In this document: positions 24,535-34,700 of the stretch, piece after piece
Layout of the letters: each line of letters opens with the position of its first letter
Position numbering within the stretch: position 1 is the stretch's first letter
NCBI RefSeq assembly: GCF_003185895.1
Contig: NZ_QHLY01000012.1
Span: 124,001 to 188,000 of the forward strand
Reading direction: 5' to 3'
DNA from: Cryobacterium arcticum
Lineage (GTDB): Bacteria > Actinomycetota > Actinomycetes > Actinomycetales > Microbacteriaceae
Length of the DNA: 64,000 nt
Translations under genes and position numbers: made by a program
Notes under the pieces: model-generated
Seen by the model: only the letters and a program-made list of their open reading frames with translations
The model's database searches: none
What the model was told of the DNA's origin: nothing

Positions 24535-24918
24535 ATGAGCATTTGGGATTTCTTCGTCTGGTTCTTCTGGTTCTACATCGCCGTCTCGTGCCTGTGGATC
24601 TTCATCACGGTCATCATCGACGTCTTCCGGGACCCGACGTTGAACGGATGGGCGAAGGCGCTGTGGACTCTCTTTCTCGTCTTCCTCCCGTTCCTTGCTG
24701 TGTTCGTCTACCTGATCGCTCGCGGGCGCAGCATGGCCGAGCGCAACGCTGCCGCCTCGCGCGCGGCGACCGCCCAAACCGACGACTATATTCGCTCGGT
24801 CGCGGCTACGGACTCTCCCACGGCTCAAATCGAATCGGCTAAGCGACTGCTTGATTCCGGTGCCGTCACCGCGAGCGAATACGAAGCGCTCAAGGCGAAG
24901 GCGTTACGCACCGCGTGA
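24535..24918 (+). CDS. PLDc_N and SHOCT domain membrane protein
   Basis: A 127-residue protein with two membrane helices at the N-terminus (FFVWFFWFYIAVSCLWIFI; ALWTLFLVFLPFLAVFVYL) separated by a PLDc_N-like loop with DPTLNGWAKA. A polar linker and a C-terminal SHOCT helix pair follow (SAKRLLDSGAVTASEYEALK). The PLDc_N segment is the same type found at the N-terminus of the cardiolipin synthase at 44086, another gene with the palindrome. SHOCT proteins are thought to act in membrane-associated regulation or oligomerisation. It is a single-gene unit ending in a strong hairpin shared with the convergent LuxR gene. Confidence 0.9.
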   Translation: MSIWDFFVWFFWFYIAVSCLWIFITVIIDVFRDPTLNGWAKALWTLFLVFLPFLAVFVYLIARGRSMAERNAAASRAATAQTDDYIRSVAATDSPTAQIESAKRLLDSGAVTASEYEALKAKALRTA

Positions 24919-24970
24919 AACCGGTACCGCCGGTTCGGGCACAACGGGGGCAGCCAAGGCGAACCGTAGT

Positions 24971-25004
24971 CGGCCTGCTCGGACCTCAGACGCCGAGCAG
25001 GCCG
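24971..25004. terminator. Bidirectional hairpin between SHOCT and LuxR genes
   Basis: CGGCCTGCTCGG pairs perfectly with CCGAGCAGGCCG over a 10-base loop. The right arm lies inside the last codons of the LuxR gene, so the 3' end of that gene doubles as a terminator arm. No T-tract is present. Confidence 0.75.
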
Positions 25005-27229
25005 AGGGCCAGCGCACGGTCTACCGCGCCGGTTCGGGAAGACACCCCGAGTTTGCGGTATATGGACCCGACCTCCGTGCTCACGGTGTTGCGTGATACG
25101 AACAGTCGCGCCCCTATCTCCGGAACCGTGAGGTGGGTCTGCAAATAGGGCAGCAGGCGTAACTCGGCAGGGGTCAAGGGTGCGGTTCCCTGGCCCTGTG
25201 CACCGACTGCGTCGATGATCGCCCTGAACAGAGAAACCTCGGCGACCAGGCTTCCAAGTGCCGGTCGATGGATCACGATGTCGCCGATTTCGCGCAGCAG
25301 ATGTTGAGCCGAAGCCTGATCACCCATCGCGAAGTGAGTCTTGGCGAGACTCAAACGCGCGCGCACGGCCAGTGCTGGGCTGGCGTAGCCGCAGAACTGG
25401 CGGGAGCGCATAGCTCGCGTGAGTTCGCGCTTCGCCCCGGTCAGGTCACCCCGGTGCAAGGCCAGCCTCGCCGAACCGGCGAACGCCAACACGGAAATGG
25501 CGTAATCCATCAGCCGGTGCCGCTCGAGCACCACGAGTGCGTCCTCGGAGAGTCGCGTCGCCTCCACCCAGTTGCCCTTGTCCATCGCGATCGCCGCCCG
25601 TTCGGCGTCGGAGAGTACCTGTACGTCGTGATTACCCGTCGTGGCTGACAGGCCGGATGCCTCGTCGAAAAGCGCGGCAGCGCATTCCACGTCCCCGATC
25701 AACAAGTGCGCTTCCCCGCTCAGGCACACCGCCTGGTCGCGCCAGACACTCCAGGGTGGCTCCTGCGACACACTCAACGCCGCGTCGGCCAACGCCCGGT
25801 CCGGTCCGTGCGCGCACATCATCGACCGCAGCATGGCCCGGGCAGAATCAAACGATGCCGTGCCGTCTGCCGGCGGGAGGTCGAACGATGCCGTCTCGAT
25901 CTGATGCATCCGCTGGTCGGCCTCGCCCGACTGGCCCGACATTACCGCCAGCCAGCCGGCGAGCACGGACAATGGCGGGTAGCCGGCCACGGCGTCCTGG
26001 CCGAGCGCCGCGATCCAACGCCGCACTGTTTCGAGTTGGCCGGCCTGGTAGGTCGGCAGGGCGATCTGGGTGACCAGACGCACGCAGCGGTCACGTTCCG
26101 AAACGGCGAGAAGATGCTCAACCGCCAACGCGGGCGCCAGGTGGGCTTCGTACCAGTCTGCCGCTCGAAGGTGGAGATGCTCGATCATGCCCGGTTCCAC
26201 GCGCCGCAATTCGGCCCGGAGAAACTCGCCGAACAACGAGTGATAGCGGTACCAGCCGCGATGGCGATCGAGGGGAATCAGGAAGACATTGGATGTTTCG
26301 AGCTCGCGCAACAGGATCTGAGACCCGTCAGCTCCGATCACGGCGTCGCAAAGCTCTGCACAGAATTGCTCGAGCACCGCGGTACGCCGAAGAAAGCTCT
26401 GTATGTCGGCCGACAGTCCCGTCAGGGACTCCCGGTAGAGGTAGTCGGCCACGTACCTGTCGTCACCAGTGACGCCTACCGTGCCGTCGGTGCTCTCGCT
26501 CGCGATGACGGCCGCCAGGACAAGACCGACCGGCCACCCTTCAGTGCTCTGCACAAGAGCCTCCGCGGCGTCTCGGTTCAGATGGATGTCGGCCTCAGCG
26601 AAAATGTGTTGCGCGCCCTCGGCATCCAGGGCCAGGTCGTCGACGCCGAACTCGATCGTCTCGCCGGCCGCACGCAGCCGCGGAATGTGCGGCTGTTCGA
26701 TCCGGCTGGCCGCCACCAGCTGCGAGTGGTGGGGAATTCCGGCGATGACAACTCCCAGCACATCGTGGCACGCCGGTGAGCTGAGCTCGTGCAGGTCGTC
26801 GAGCATGAGCACGAACGGCTCGCGGCTGGCATTCAGCGCTGTGGCGAGCCGCGGCGCCGCGCGGCCGAGCACTGAGATGGCGTGCCCGCCCATGTCGTCT
26901 ATGAGCGACCTGTCAGCGCCGGTTGCCCGCACGAAAGCCGACGAGAGCAGGGACAGCAGCGTTGCCGGGTCGTCGTCGAAACGATCCAGTGACACCCAGG
27001 CGACGGGTCGGTTCTCGGCTGCCGCCCATTGCGACAGCAGTATCGACTTGCCGTAGCCGGATGGCGCGCTGATCGCGACCACACGGCGTCCACTCCGGCG
27101 TCCTTTGCTGATGAGCGCACTGCGGCTGACGAAGCCGCTTCGAGGTGGCGGACTCGCCAGTTTCGTTTCCAGCAGCAGCTGATCGAGGTTTACCGGTTTG
27201 AGGGCTGCGGCACGAGTTGTCCCGGGCAC
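24986..27229 (-). CDS. LAL-type (MalT-like) LuxR-family regulator
   Basis: A large ATP-binding LuxR regulator of 747 residues. The N-terminal STAND-type ATPase has Walker A in ISAPSGYGKSILL (about 50-62) and a Walker B-like segment in FVLMLDDLHEL. A helical repeat region fills the middle (about 350-660). The C-terminal LuxR helix-turn-helix is LTVPEIGARLFVSRNTVSTE within about 680-745. The GTG at 27229 begins the natural N-terminus. LAL regulators are typically activators that bind palindromic or tandem sites near -35 when ligand and ATP are bound. Three single-gene or short operons upstream carry the 21-bp palindrome, so this protein is the best candidate to bind it. The ligand is unknown, and its own promoter lacks the palindrome. 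Confidence 0.93.
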   Translation of the reverse strand: MPGTTRAAALKPVNLDQLLLETKLASPPPRSGFVSRSALISKGRRSGRRVVAISAPSGYGKSILLSQWAAAENRPVAWVSLDRFDDDPATLLSLLSSAFVRATGADRSLIDDMGGHAISVLGRAAPRLATALNASREPFVLMLDDLHELSSPACHDVLGVVIAGIPHHSQLVAASRIEQPHIPRLRAAGETIEFGVDDLALDAEGAQHIFAEADIHLNRDAAEALVQSTEGWPVGLVLAAVIASESTDGTVGVTGDDRYVADYLYRESLTGLSADIQSFLRRTAVLEQFCAELCDAVIGADGSQILLRELETSNVFLIPLDRHRGWYRYHSLFGEFLRAELRRVEPGMIEHLHLRAADWYEAHLAPALAVEHLLAVSERDRCVRLVTQIALPTYQAGQLETVRRWIAALGQDAVAGYPPLSVLAGWLAVMSGQSGEADQRMHQIETASFDLPPADGTASFDSARAMLRSMMCAHGPDRALADAALSVSQEPPWSVWRDQAVCLSGEAHLLIGDVECAAALFDEASGLSATTGNHDVQVLSDAERAAIAMDKGNWVEATRLSEDALVVLERHRLMDYAISVLAFAGSARLALHRGDLTGAKRELTRAMRSRQFCGYASPALAVRARLSLAKTHFAMGDQASAQHLLREIGDIVIHRPALGSLVAEVSLFRAIIDAVGAQGQGTAPLTPAELRLLPYLQTHLTVPEIGARLFVSRNTVSTEVGSIYRKLGVSSRTGAVDRALALGLLGV

Positions 27230-27391
27230 TGTCGCAGCATAGAACCCGACACTGGGGACCGCAACGCTACCGGTGGCCGGGGGACGCGTCGCAGGAGGTG
27301 CGCACCGATATCCGGCCGGGCGCCGGTCACGCCCCAGGGACCGGAGCCTGCGGCTGCGATGAGATCTGAACTGGGCCCGGCAGGAAGGTGA

Positions 27392-28102
27392 CTACTCCCG
27401 CTCGGTAACGGGCGCCGCGTGGCGGCCTGTGCGGGTGAGCGCGCCATCGACGATGTGCAGGATATGGTCCGCTGATCCCTGAACGGCCTGGTCGTGGGTG
27501 GCGATCAGCGCCGTCGCCGACTCGGCGTGCACCACGTCCCGAATCAAGTCCATGATCGCGACCCCGGTTTGCGCATCGAGCTGGCCGGTGGGTTCGTCGG
27601 CGATGAGCAGCCGCGGCGAATTGGCGAGTGCTCGGGCAATGGCCACGCGCTGCTGCTGTCCGCCGGAGAGCTGGTCGGGCCTGGACCGACCGCGACCACC
27701 CAGCCCCACCAGGTCGAGCAGATGTGCGACGCGCGCCTCCCGACGGTCGGGGTCTTCGCGCCGCAACCGCAGCGGGAGGCCCACGTTTTCGGCGATCGAG
27801 AGGTGGGGGAGCAGCCCGAAGGTCTGGAAGACGAACGCCATTGAGTCACGGCGAATCGTCGTGCGCGTCACCTCATCGCGGCCGGTCACGGGTTGCCCGT
27901 CGAGAAGCACGGAGCCGGACGTGGGCACATCGAGTCCGCTGACGCAGTTGAGCAGTGTCGTCTTTCCCGACCCGCTCCTCCCGGACAGCGCGACGATCTG
28001 CCCTCGTGGAATGCGGAAGGACACGTCCCGCAGTGCGGTCACATCTCCAGCCGACGTTCGGAAGGTGCGGGTGAGGTTCTCCACCAAGAGCACGTCATTC
28101 AT
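27392..28102 (-). CDS. ABC transporter ATPase (MacB/LolD type), cluster 1
   Basis: Nucleotide-binding protein of 236 residues: Walker A in [15 protein letters not shown] loop in [10 protein letters not shown], signature [15 protein letters not shown], Walker B in [12 protein letters not shown], and the switch His in ALIATHDQ. It belongs to the LolD/MacB group that powers FtsX-type permeases. The ATG at 28102 has GGAGGA upstream and overlaps the preceding ATPase gene's stop as ATGA. It is the last gene of a four-gene operon and pairs with the AbrB-fused ATPase next to it, probably as a heterodimer. Confidence 0.93.
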   Translation of the reverse strand: MNDVLLVENLTRTFRTSAGDVTALRDVSFRIPRGQIVALSGRSGSGKTTLLNCVSGLDVPTSGSVLLDGQPVTGRDEVTRTTIRRDSMAFVFQTFGLLPHLSIAENVGLPLRLRREDPDRREARVAHLLDLVGLGGRGRSRPDQLSGGQQQRVAIARALANSPRLLIADEPTGQLDAQTGVAIMDLIRDVVHAESATALIATHDQAVQGSADHILHIVDGALTRTGRHAAPVTERE

Positions 28103-29040
28103 CGGTCCTCCTCCGCATCCGGGGTGACGCCGTGCTGCGGCCACACCCCGACATGGTCGTCCTCGAGCGTGAGACGCACCCGGTCGCCCAGCCGCAGGGC
28201 TTGGCGGAAGTCGCCCGGCAGCTGCAGCCGGCCGACACGGTCGAGCACCGCGAATTCTTCCGCCGACGAGGTGGAGACGCCCTCTGCATCGGACTCCTCC
28301 CGGCGCAGGGTTTCGGAAGAGATTCTGCCGTCGCGGATGGCCACAGCCCGGCTCACCTGACCGGCCACGGTGGCGTCGTGGGTGACGATCACCACCGTGC
28401 AGCCGAAGGATTCGTTGACGGCGCGCAGGGCTGCGAACACCTCTTCCCCGGTGCGGGCGTCGAGCTGGCCGGTCGGCTCATCTGCCAGCAACACTCGCGG
28501 CGAGCCCGCCAGTGCGACGGCGATCGACACTCGCTGCTGCTCGCCCCCGGACAGGTGCGCGGGCCGGCGGTCGGCGCGGTCGGCGAGGCCCATGACTCCC
28601 AACAGCTCGGCAGTCTTCGCCGCCCGCTCGCGTCTGCCCGCACCGGCCAGGGCGAGAGGAAGGGTGACGTTTTCTGCGGCGGTGAGGTTCGGCAGTAGAT
28701 TTCGCGACGACTGTTGCCGCACGAAGCCCACGGTTGACCGCCGATACCGCACGAGTTCCTGGCCCCGCATCGTGGTGAGGTCGTGTCCCGCCACGCGAGC
28801 ACTCCCGGCCGTCGGAACGTCGAGCCCCGACAGGATGCCGAGCAGCGTGGACTTGCCAGACCCCGACGCGCCCACAATGGCGAGCATGTCACCCTCCTGA
28901 ACGAGAAGATCCAGGCCCTGTAAGGCCTGCACCTCGACACCGCCGCCGCGGAAGACCCGCATCACGGAGTCGCAGGCGATGAGGGCTCCCGCTCCGAACT
29001 CGGCCGCTGTGCCGTGAGAGAGTGCGCTGGTGAGCGTCAT
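28099..29040 (-). CDS. ABC ATPase with C-terminal AbrB-like domain, cluster 1
   Basis: A 313-residue ABC ATPase. Walker A in [14 protein letters not shown]-loop region [12 protein letters not shown], signature [15 protein letters not shown], Walker B in [12 protein letters not shown], and switch His in VIVTHDAT are all intact. After the ATPase (about residue 250) there is an extra domain with [17 protein letters not shown] and [16 protein letters not shown], the swapped-hairpin pattern of AbrB/SpoVT/MazE-like proteins. Such a fusion is unusual for a LolD-type ATPase; it may mediate dimerisation, nucleotide sensing or DNA binding. The ATG at 29040 overlaps the permease stop codon. The same fusion occurs in cluster 2 at 57741. 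Confidence 0.92.
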   Translation of the reverse strand: MTLTSALSHGTAAEFGAGALIACDSVMRVFRGGGVEVQALQGLDLLVQEGDMLAIVGASGSGKSTLLGILSGLDVPTAGSARVAGHDLTTMRGQELVRYRRSTVGFVRQQSSRNLLPNLTAAENVTLPLALAGAGRRERAAKTAELLGVMGLADRADRRPAHLSGGEQQRVSIAVALAGSPRVLLADEPTGQLDARTGEEVFAALRAVNESFGCTVVIVTHDATVAGQVSRAVAIRDGRISSETLRREESDAEGVSTSSAEEFAVLDRVGRLQLPGDFRQALRLGDRVRLTLEDDHVGVWPQHGVTPDAEEDR

Positions 29041-31766
29041 GTGTCTTCCCCTGTTCGCAGGATGTCGGCCGATCTGACCCGACGGGAGAGCGGAGTATCG
29101 ATGGCGACGGCCAGTCCGAGGGCAACCGTCGCGGCGGCGACCACCGCCAGCGGTAGCCACGCTGAAACCACCAGCGGAGCGTCCCCGCCGGCCAGAATGT
29201 CAGAGCCGAAGGCACCGCCCGCCAGGGTCAGCACCACAGCGGATGCGAGGCTCCCGCCCACCACGCCGCTGATCACCAACGGCGCGAGCTCTCCGACGGC
29301 GAGAGCGATGCCCGCGCGCTTGGGCACTCCGAGCGCGCCGAGCAGGGCCAAGACCCGGCCCCGTCGCCGGACGCCGATGACCGTGGTGGTGATGAGGGCG
29401 AGCAACGCGAGCAGCGCGGTACCGAGGAGCGACAGCGAGGTGGCCGAGGTGACGCCGGCGACGAGCACGCCGTCACGGAGCTGCGCGAGGACGTCGCTGC
29501 GCAGAACGATCTGCTCTGCCTCCTCCACCGGTCTCGCCACCTGGTTGGCGCCACGGCCGATCGCCAGCACCGTCTCCACGGTGGCAGCCTGCCCGTCAGA
29601 CTCAGCGGCCGCCGCCGGGCTGGCATTCGCATCGAGGTACGCGTCGAGACGCGCTCGATCGAGAACGGCCGTCGGCTCGGTCGCGGTGACCGATCCGATC
29701 ACGGTCACCGGCACGAGCACACCGTCGATGTCGAAGGTCGCACCGTCACCGCCCGCCAGCGCGGCCACGCGCTGGTCGGCGAGCATGGGCACGGGGTCCT
29801 GGGCTGCGGTGGCCGCGCCCTGCGCCAACAGCTGCCGCACGGCGAGGGCGTCCGGGCTCGGCTGCGCACCGGGCAGCGCGGAGAGCAGATGGGCATAGGA
29901 GTCGTCGACGGCGAGCAGGGTCACGCTATTCGTGGCGGAGCGGCCTTCCAGCTCGACGCCACGGCGGTAGAGGACCGCCGCTGCTGTCGCTCCGGCGTCC
30001 GTGAACTCACGCACGAGCCCGGCCGGATCGGGTGCCCCCTCGATGCGAACGTCCGCGCCGACGGTTCGCCACGACGCCGACTCCTGACCGGCGGCGACGG
30101 TGGTCAGGAGCACCTGCGAGGTGACCGCAACGCTCACGGCGAGGGTCAGGGCAACGAGCGTCACCAGTGCGCGACCGTCACGTGCGCTCGCGCCTGCCAG
30201 AAGTGTGGCCGGTCCGCGCGTACGAGCCGTGAAGGCCGAAGTGAAGCGAAGCACCACTGCGGGCAGCGGTGCCAGCGCCAGCGCCACCACGGCCGCGCAC
30301 AGCACCGGAGCGACGAGGGACAGGGGGTCGATGTCGCCAGCCACCCTGACTGCGCCCGACCGCAATGCCACGACGGCGGTGACCGCAGTGACGACCAGCG
30401 CCGACACGCCGGCCACTCGGAGGGCACCCGCGCGTCGCATCGACCGCGCGCCGAGGGCGTGGCCCAGAGAGCCCGCCACCGGGGTGATGGCGAAGATTCC
30501 GGCCGCGACCGCCAGCAGCAGTGCGGAGCCGGCGTGGAAACCGAGCAGCGCCGCGACGGCGATGCCCAGCGCCGTGCCGAGCAGCGTCACCGGGATCGAT
30601 TCCGCGGCCGCGTGGATCACGATGAGCGGGAGCGATGCTCCGCGCGAGCGCAGGAGTTGAGTCTCGAATTGCCGTCGGCGCGTCAACGCAGTGCTGGCAA
30701 GCACCGTGACCAGAACCGCGACACCGAGCAACCCGGCCGCCAGCGTCGACAGTTGGGCCCGCGCCGCCGCGGCGGCGGCCGGGAACCACTCCAGCGCCCG
30801 CTCATAGTCGCTCGACACGGCCACGCTGACGGGAGAGGCTTCCGTCAGGCTCGCCGCCGACGTTTCCAGAGCATCAATGCTGTCTTGCACGTCCGTGAAT
30901 CGATGCAGATCGAATCGGGAGGGATCGAATGACACGCGCAGCGTGCCGACGGCGGTCGAGGGGAAACGCGCCGAAACGCGGTCGAATGCGGCGGCATCCG
31001 TGAGAACCGTGAATCTCTCGCCGGTGTGCGCCCCGCGGGAGGTCAAAGTCTGCGGATCCCAGAGCCCGGGCAGGTCGGTCCAAGCCTGCGCGGCGGGGTC
31101 GATGGGGGCGACCACCGCCACGACCGTGAGCAGAATGTCTTCGTCTGATGACGCCTCGCCGACGGTGAAACTGTCGCCGACGGCGAGGGCCGTGTCGTCG
31201 GCCGCAGCCGACGACACGACGATCGGCAACGTATCCACGCTCTGCACAGGGCCGGTGCTCGCCGCCGGCAATGCGCCGCTGACCACCTGGAACTGAGACG
31301 TGCTGGCCGGATCGAGAACGCCGACCCGCACTCGCGCGGTGCCGAACGTGCTCCGACCATCCACTTCGGGTGCGAGGATGCCGACGCTCACCCGCGACAC
31401 CACCTCGGACAGAATCGTCGGCAAGCGGTCGTGGACCTCGGTCGAGTAATCGAGCAGTCGCTCAGAGGTGGTTGGATTGTCTCCCGCCGCGTTTCCCGTC
31501 GTGGCGAGGAGACGCAGGTCCGCGTCAGTTCCGGCGGCGGCGACGGCCTCCCGGACGGCGCTGTCGAGGGTGGTATCGATGTGCGCCGGCACCGCCACAG
31601 CGAGCATGGCCGTGATGGCGATCAGGGTGGTGATACCGGCAACGGCAACCAGATCGGTGCGGACCCGCCGGAGCACGAGCACCGCGGACGCCCCGACAGC
31701 GTCGACTTCGTGTCTGAGCCGGCCCGCGCGTGTGCCTACGGGGGAGCGGCCCCGTTGCCGGGTCAT
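29037..31766 (-). CDS. FtsX-like ABC permease, cluster 1, smaller
   Basis: A 909-residue permease with about ten membrane helices in two FtsX-type units. The first extracytoplasmic domain (about 70-320) is followed by three helices near 330-440, three or so more around 460-570, a second extracytoplasmic domain (about 590-750) and three C-terminal helices near 760-880. The FtsX-like cores contain LLRSRGASLPLIVIHAA and LALLGALGVPKRAGIALA. It works with the next ATPases as an exporter or extractor of lipoproteins, peptides or drugs; the substrate is unknown. Both ends overlap neighbouring genes by ATGA. Confidence 0.92.
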   Translation of the reverse strand: MTRQRGRSPVGTRAGRLRHEVDAVGASAVLVLRRVRTDLVAVAGITTLIAITAMLAVAVPAHIDTTLDSAVREAVAAAGTDADLRLLATTGNAAGDNPTTSERLLDYSTEVHDRLPTILSEVVSRVSVGILAPEVDGRSTFGTARVRVGVLDPASTSQFQVVSGALPAASTGPVQSVDTLPIVVSSAAADDTALAVGDSFTVGEASSDEDILLTVVAVVAPIDPAAQAWTDLPGLWDPQTLTSRGAHTGERFTVLTDAAAFDRVSARFPSTAVGTLRVSFDPSRFDLHRFTDVQDSIDALETSAASLTEASPVSVAVSSDYERALEWFPAAAAAARAQLSTLAAGLLGVAVLVTVLASTALTRRRQFETQLLRSRGASLPLIVIHAAAESIPVTLLGTALGIAVAALLGFHAGSALLLAVAAGIFAITPVAGSLGHALGARSMRRAGALRVAGVSALVVTAVTAVVALRSGAVRVAGDIDPLSLVAPVLCAAVVALALAPLPAVVLRFTSAFTARTRGPATLLAGASARDGRALVTLVALTLAVSVAVTSQVLLTTVAAGQESASWRTVGADVRIEGAPDPAGLVREFTDAGATAAAVLYRRGVELEGRSATNSVTLLAVDDSYAHLLSALPGAQPSPDALAVRQLLAQGAATAAQDPVPMLADQRVAALAGGDGATFDIDGVLVPVTVIGSVTATEPTAVLDRARLDAYLDANASPAAAAESDGQAATVETVLAIGRGANQVARPVEEAEQIVLRSDVLAQLRDGVLVAGVTSATSLSLLGTALLALLALITTTVIGVRRRGRVLALLGALGVPKRAGIALAVGELAPLVISGVVGGSLASAVVLTLAGGAFGSDILAGGDAPLVVSAWLPLAVVAAATVALGLAVAIDTPLSRRVRSADILRTGEDT

Positions 31767-34700
31767 CCGTCTGCTCCGGTGCGCAACAGGTCGGAGAGCG
31801 GCAGCCGCCGCTGCCCCACGGCGATGCCGAGAGAGATGACCGCCAGAACCACCAGCAGCCCGACCGGAAGCAGCGTCACCGCATGCCAGGGGACGACGAG
31901 GGCGCTGGCCGTCGCGCCTCCGCCGGACGCGATCCGGGGGCCGACGATCGCGAGAGTGGCCACGCCGCCGGCAATTCCGACGACGATGCCGGCTGCGGCG
32001 ATCGCGAGATTGTCGACTGCGGAGATGCCGACCATTCCGCGGCGGGAGAGACCGACCGCTCGCAGTTGGGCGGCCTCCAGTCGCCGGGACCGGCTGACGG
32101 CCGCGGCACGCGCACCGAATCCCGTGAGGGCGAGTAGAACGCTGGCCGCCGCCGTGACAAAGGTGGCCGCGAGGATTTCCGCACGCAGGGGCGCCTCGAG
32201 CATCCGCTGGGCGACGTCTGCGGTGGCGATGACCGACGCATCTCCCGACGCTGATTCGCCTGCTCGCGCGTCCGTCAGCCAGAGCTCATCGACCAGGGGG
32301 CCGGTGGCCGAACCCTGCACAAGCTGGTGGGCAAAATCGCGGCCGTTCACGACGATTGTCGTCGCGCTCCGGGGGAGCGAGGGCAGTCCGGCCTCGAGGG
32401 CCCGAAGATCGTCAGCCGTCGCGGCCGCCGGCACAGCAGCCGCGCCACCGAGCATGGTGAAGGTCACCGTTGCCCCGCCGAAGAAGCCGGTCAGTCTGGC
32501 ACCCGCCCCCACGTCGAGGTCGTCGGCCAACGCATCCGGTATCACGGCGCCGACGGGCGCCCGCGGGTTCCACCCGACGGCACCGAAGGTGATGGGCGCC
32601 GTGCCCAGCTGGGCTTCTGTGGAGAGACGAATCGTGGAGTCGGTCACCGTAACGATCGGTTGCTCCAGGAGCGCGTCATCCACCGACCCGAGCCACCCTC
32701 CGGCGTCTCGTACCGACACCGGCTCACCGAGTGAGCCGTCCTGGTGCACGGCGGTCAATCCGGTCACCGCCAGGGCAATGGACACCGGGTCGGGGAACGT
32801 CGCGGCGTCCCGCACCTGCATCGTGACGGCCACCAGCCGTGTGGCGTCGTCGTCTCCGATCAGGGGAAAACCGTCGGCAGAAGCCACAGCGGTAGTGCCG
32901 GCGCGTACGGTTCCGAGCGGCACAACAGTCAATCCACCGGCACGGTCGGCCAGAACCATAACGATCTCTGCCTCAACGCTGTCGGGCGCGGAGAGCGTGA
33001 CCTCAGCCCGCATCCCGGCAGTGCCGGTCGGCAGCGACGGCCCGGTGTCGTCCGGGTCGGTGCCGGCCAGCTCCGTCGTTATCGCCGAACCTCCGGCTGC
33101 CGCGACGGGCCCACGATCCAGCAGTGACCGGGCCCGTGCGTCTGGACCGAGCACCTGAACCGCCAGTGCGGGTGAGTCAGCCGGTGCATCGCCATAGACC
33201 TTGCGCAGCAGGGTATCCCGCCGGAGGACCGGCGCCGCGTCGTCGCGGGTTGCGGCGCCGGAGTCCGGCGCGATCCGGGCTGGCACGCCGACCGCGACCG
33301 CGCTGGTATCGCGCACCGCCTGCTGCCAGGTCGCTGCCGTTCCCAGGACCACAACCGACGCTCCCACCGCGAGCGCGATGAGTGTGATCCCAGCGGATCG
33401 GCCGGGACCGCGGGAGGCGAACCAGCCGGCCAGCGGTGCAATGGCGCCACGACTGCGCCCGGCCAGGGCGGCGATCGGATGCGCTGCCGTTGCGGCCAGG
33501 CGGCTTCCGATCAGAGCGGTAGCGATGAGCAGCACGGCCGGGGTCACGGCGAGGAGGATGTCTCCCGGTACGGGGTCAGCCGCCGTTGCCCGCCAGACCA
33601 ACAGGCCGGACAAGACGACGACGGTGGAACCGCCCGCGACGGCGACCGTTCCGGCCGGCATACTGCCGAGCAGGCGACGCGGGAGGGACGCTGGAAGGCA
33701 CAGCAGTCCCGCCACGGTGACGCCGACCACGGCGGCGACACACCAGGTCCACGGTGTGGGTGCGACCCATGGCTCAAGACCCACCGCGGAAAGCGGCGGG
33801 ACTCGCACCACGATCGCGTGCAGCAGGACCCCGCCCCACGGACTGACCGCGGTGATGATCACCGCGACGACAAGGGCGTCGAGCGTGACAGCGGCCGCGG
33901 TTTGCAGCGACGATGCCCCGCGCGCGGTGAGGAGTTCGAGTTCGCCCGCCCGCGCGACGATGAGCAGGCGCGCGACCGCGGAGGCCGCCGCGGCGGCCAC
34001 GACGAGCAGGATGAGCGCGATGATCAGGGCCACCTCTCTGGTCGCGGTGAGGCCTGCACTCACATCGGCCAGGGCCGCTCTGATCTCCGTGTCGATGATC
34101 AGAGTGCCGTTGGGGAAGGAAATGCCTTGCGCGATGCCCGTCTCGGCGTCGTCGACCCGGTTCTGCAATGGTCCCAAACCGGCGACGTCGATCCCGGTGA
34201 AGGTCGGGTGCTCAGTGGCCTCCAGTTGTGCCGGTGAGATCTTGGACGCATCCACCCCGCCTCGGGCCACCAAAAGGGGGCCGACGGCATGAACCGGATT
34301 GAATATTTGTCTGTCGGGCTCCGGAAAATCGGGGTCGTCGCCTGACGCGGCGAGCGGGTCGTTCTCCCAGAACACGCCGGACTCGGGGTGTGCCAGGTAC
34401 AGTCCATCGACGCGCAGCGCGACAGGGCTATCGTCATTGCCGGCAGCGAATATGTCGCCGACGCCGAGCCCGAGCGAGCGGGCCGCGGCCTGAGGCAGGG
34501 CCACACTCGTGGGGGATGTCGGCCATTGGCCGTCGGTGAGAGTGGCAGCGACGGCAGGATCGTCGAGCTCCGCGAGATAGGCGTACACCCCATCGGTCGT
34601 CGTCACCCACCCACTGGTCACCCAGCCGCTACTCGACCAGTCGACGCCCGTTCCGAAGGCCTGCTCGGTTGCCCGGTCTATGTCGGTCCGGGCTTCGGTG

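Noticed and set aside
31431..33158. Plus-strand open frame of 575 codons
   Set aside because: Antisense to the two FtsX permeases, with Ser/Arg/Thr-rich composition and no domain.
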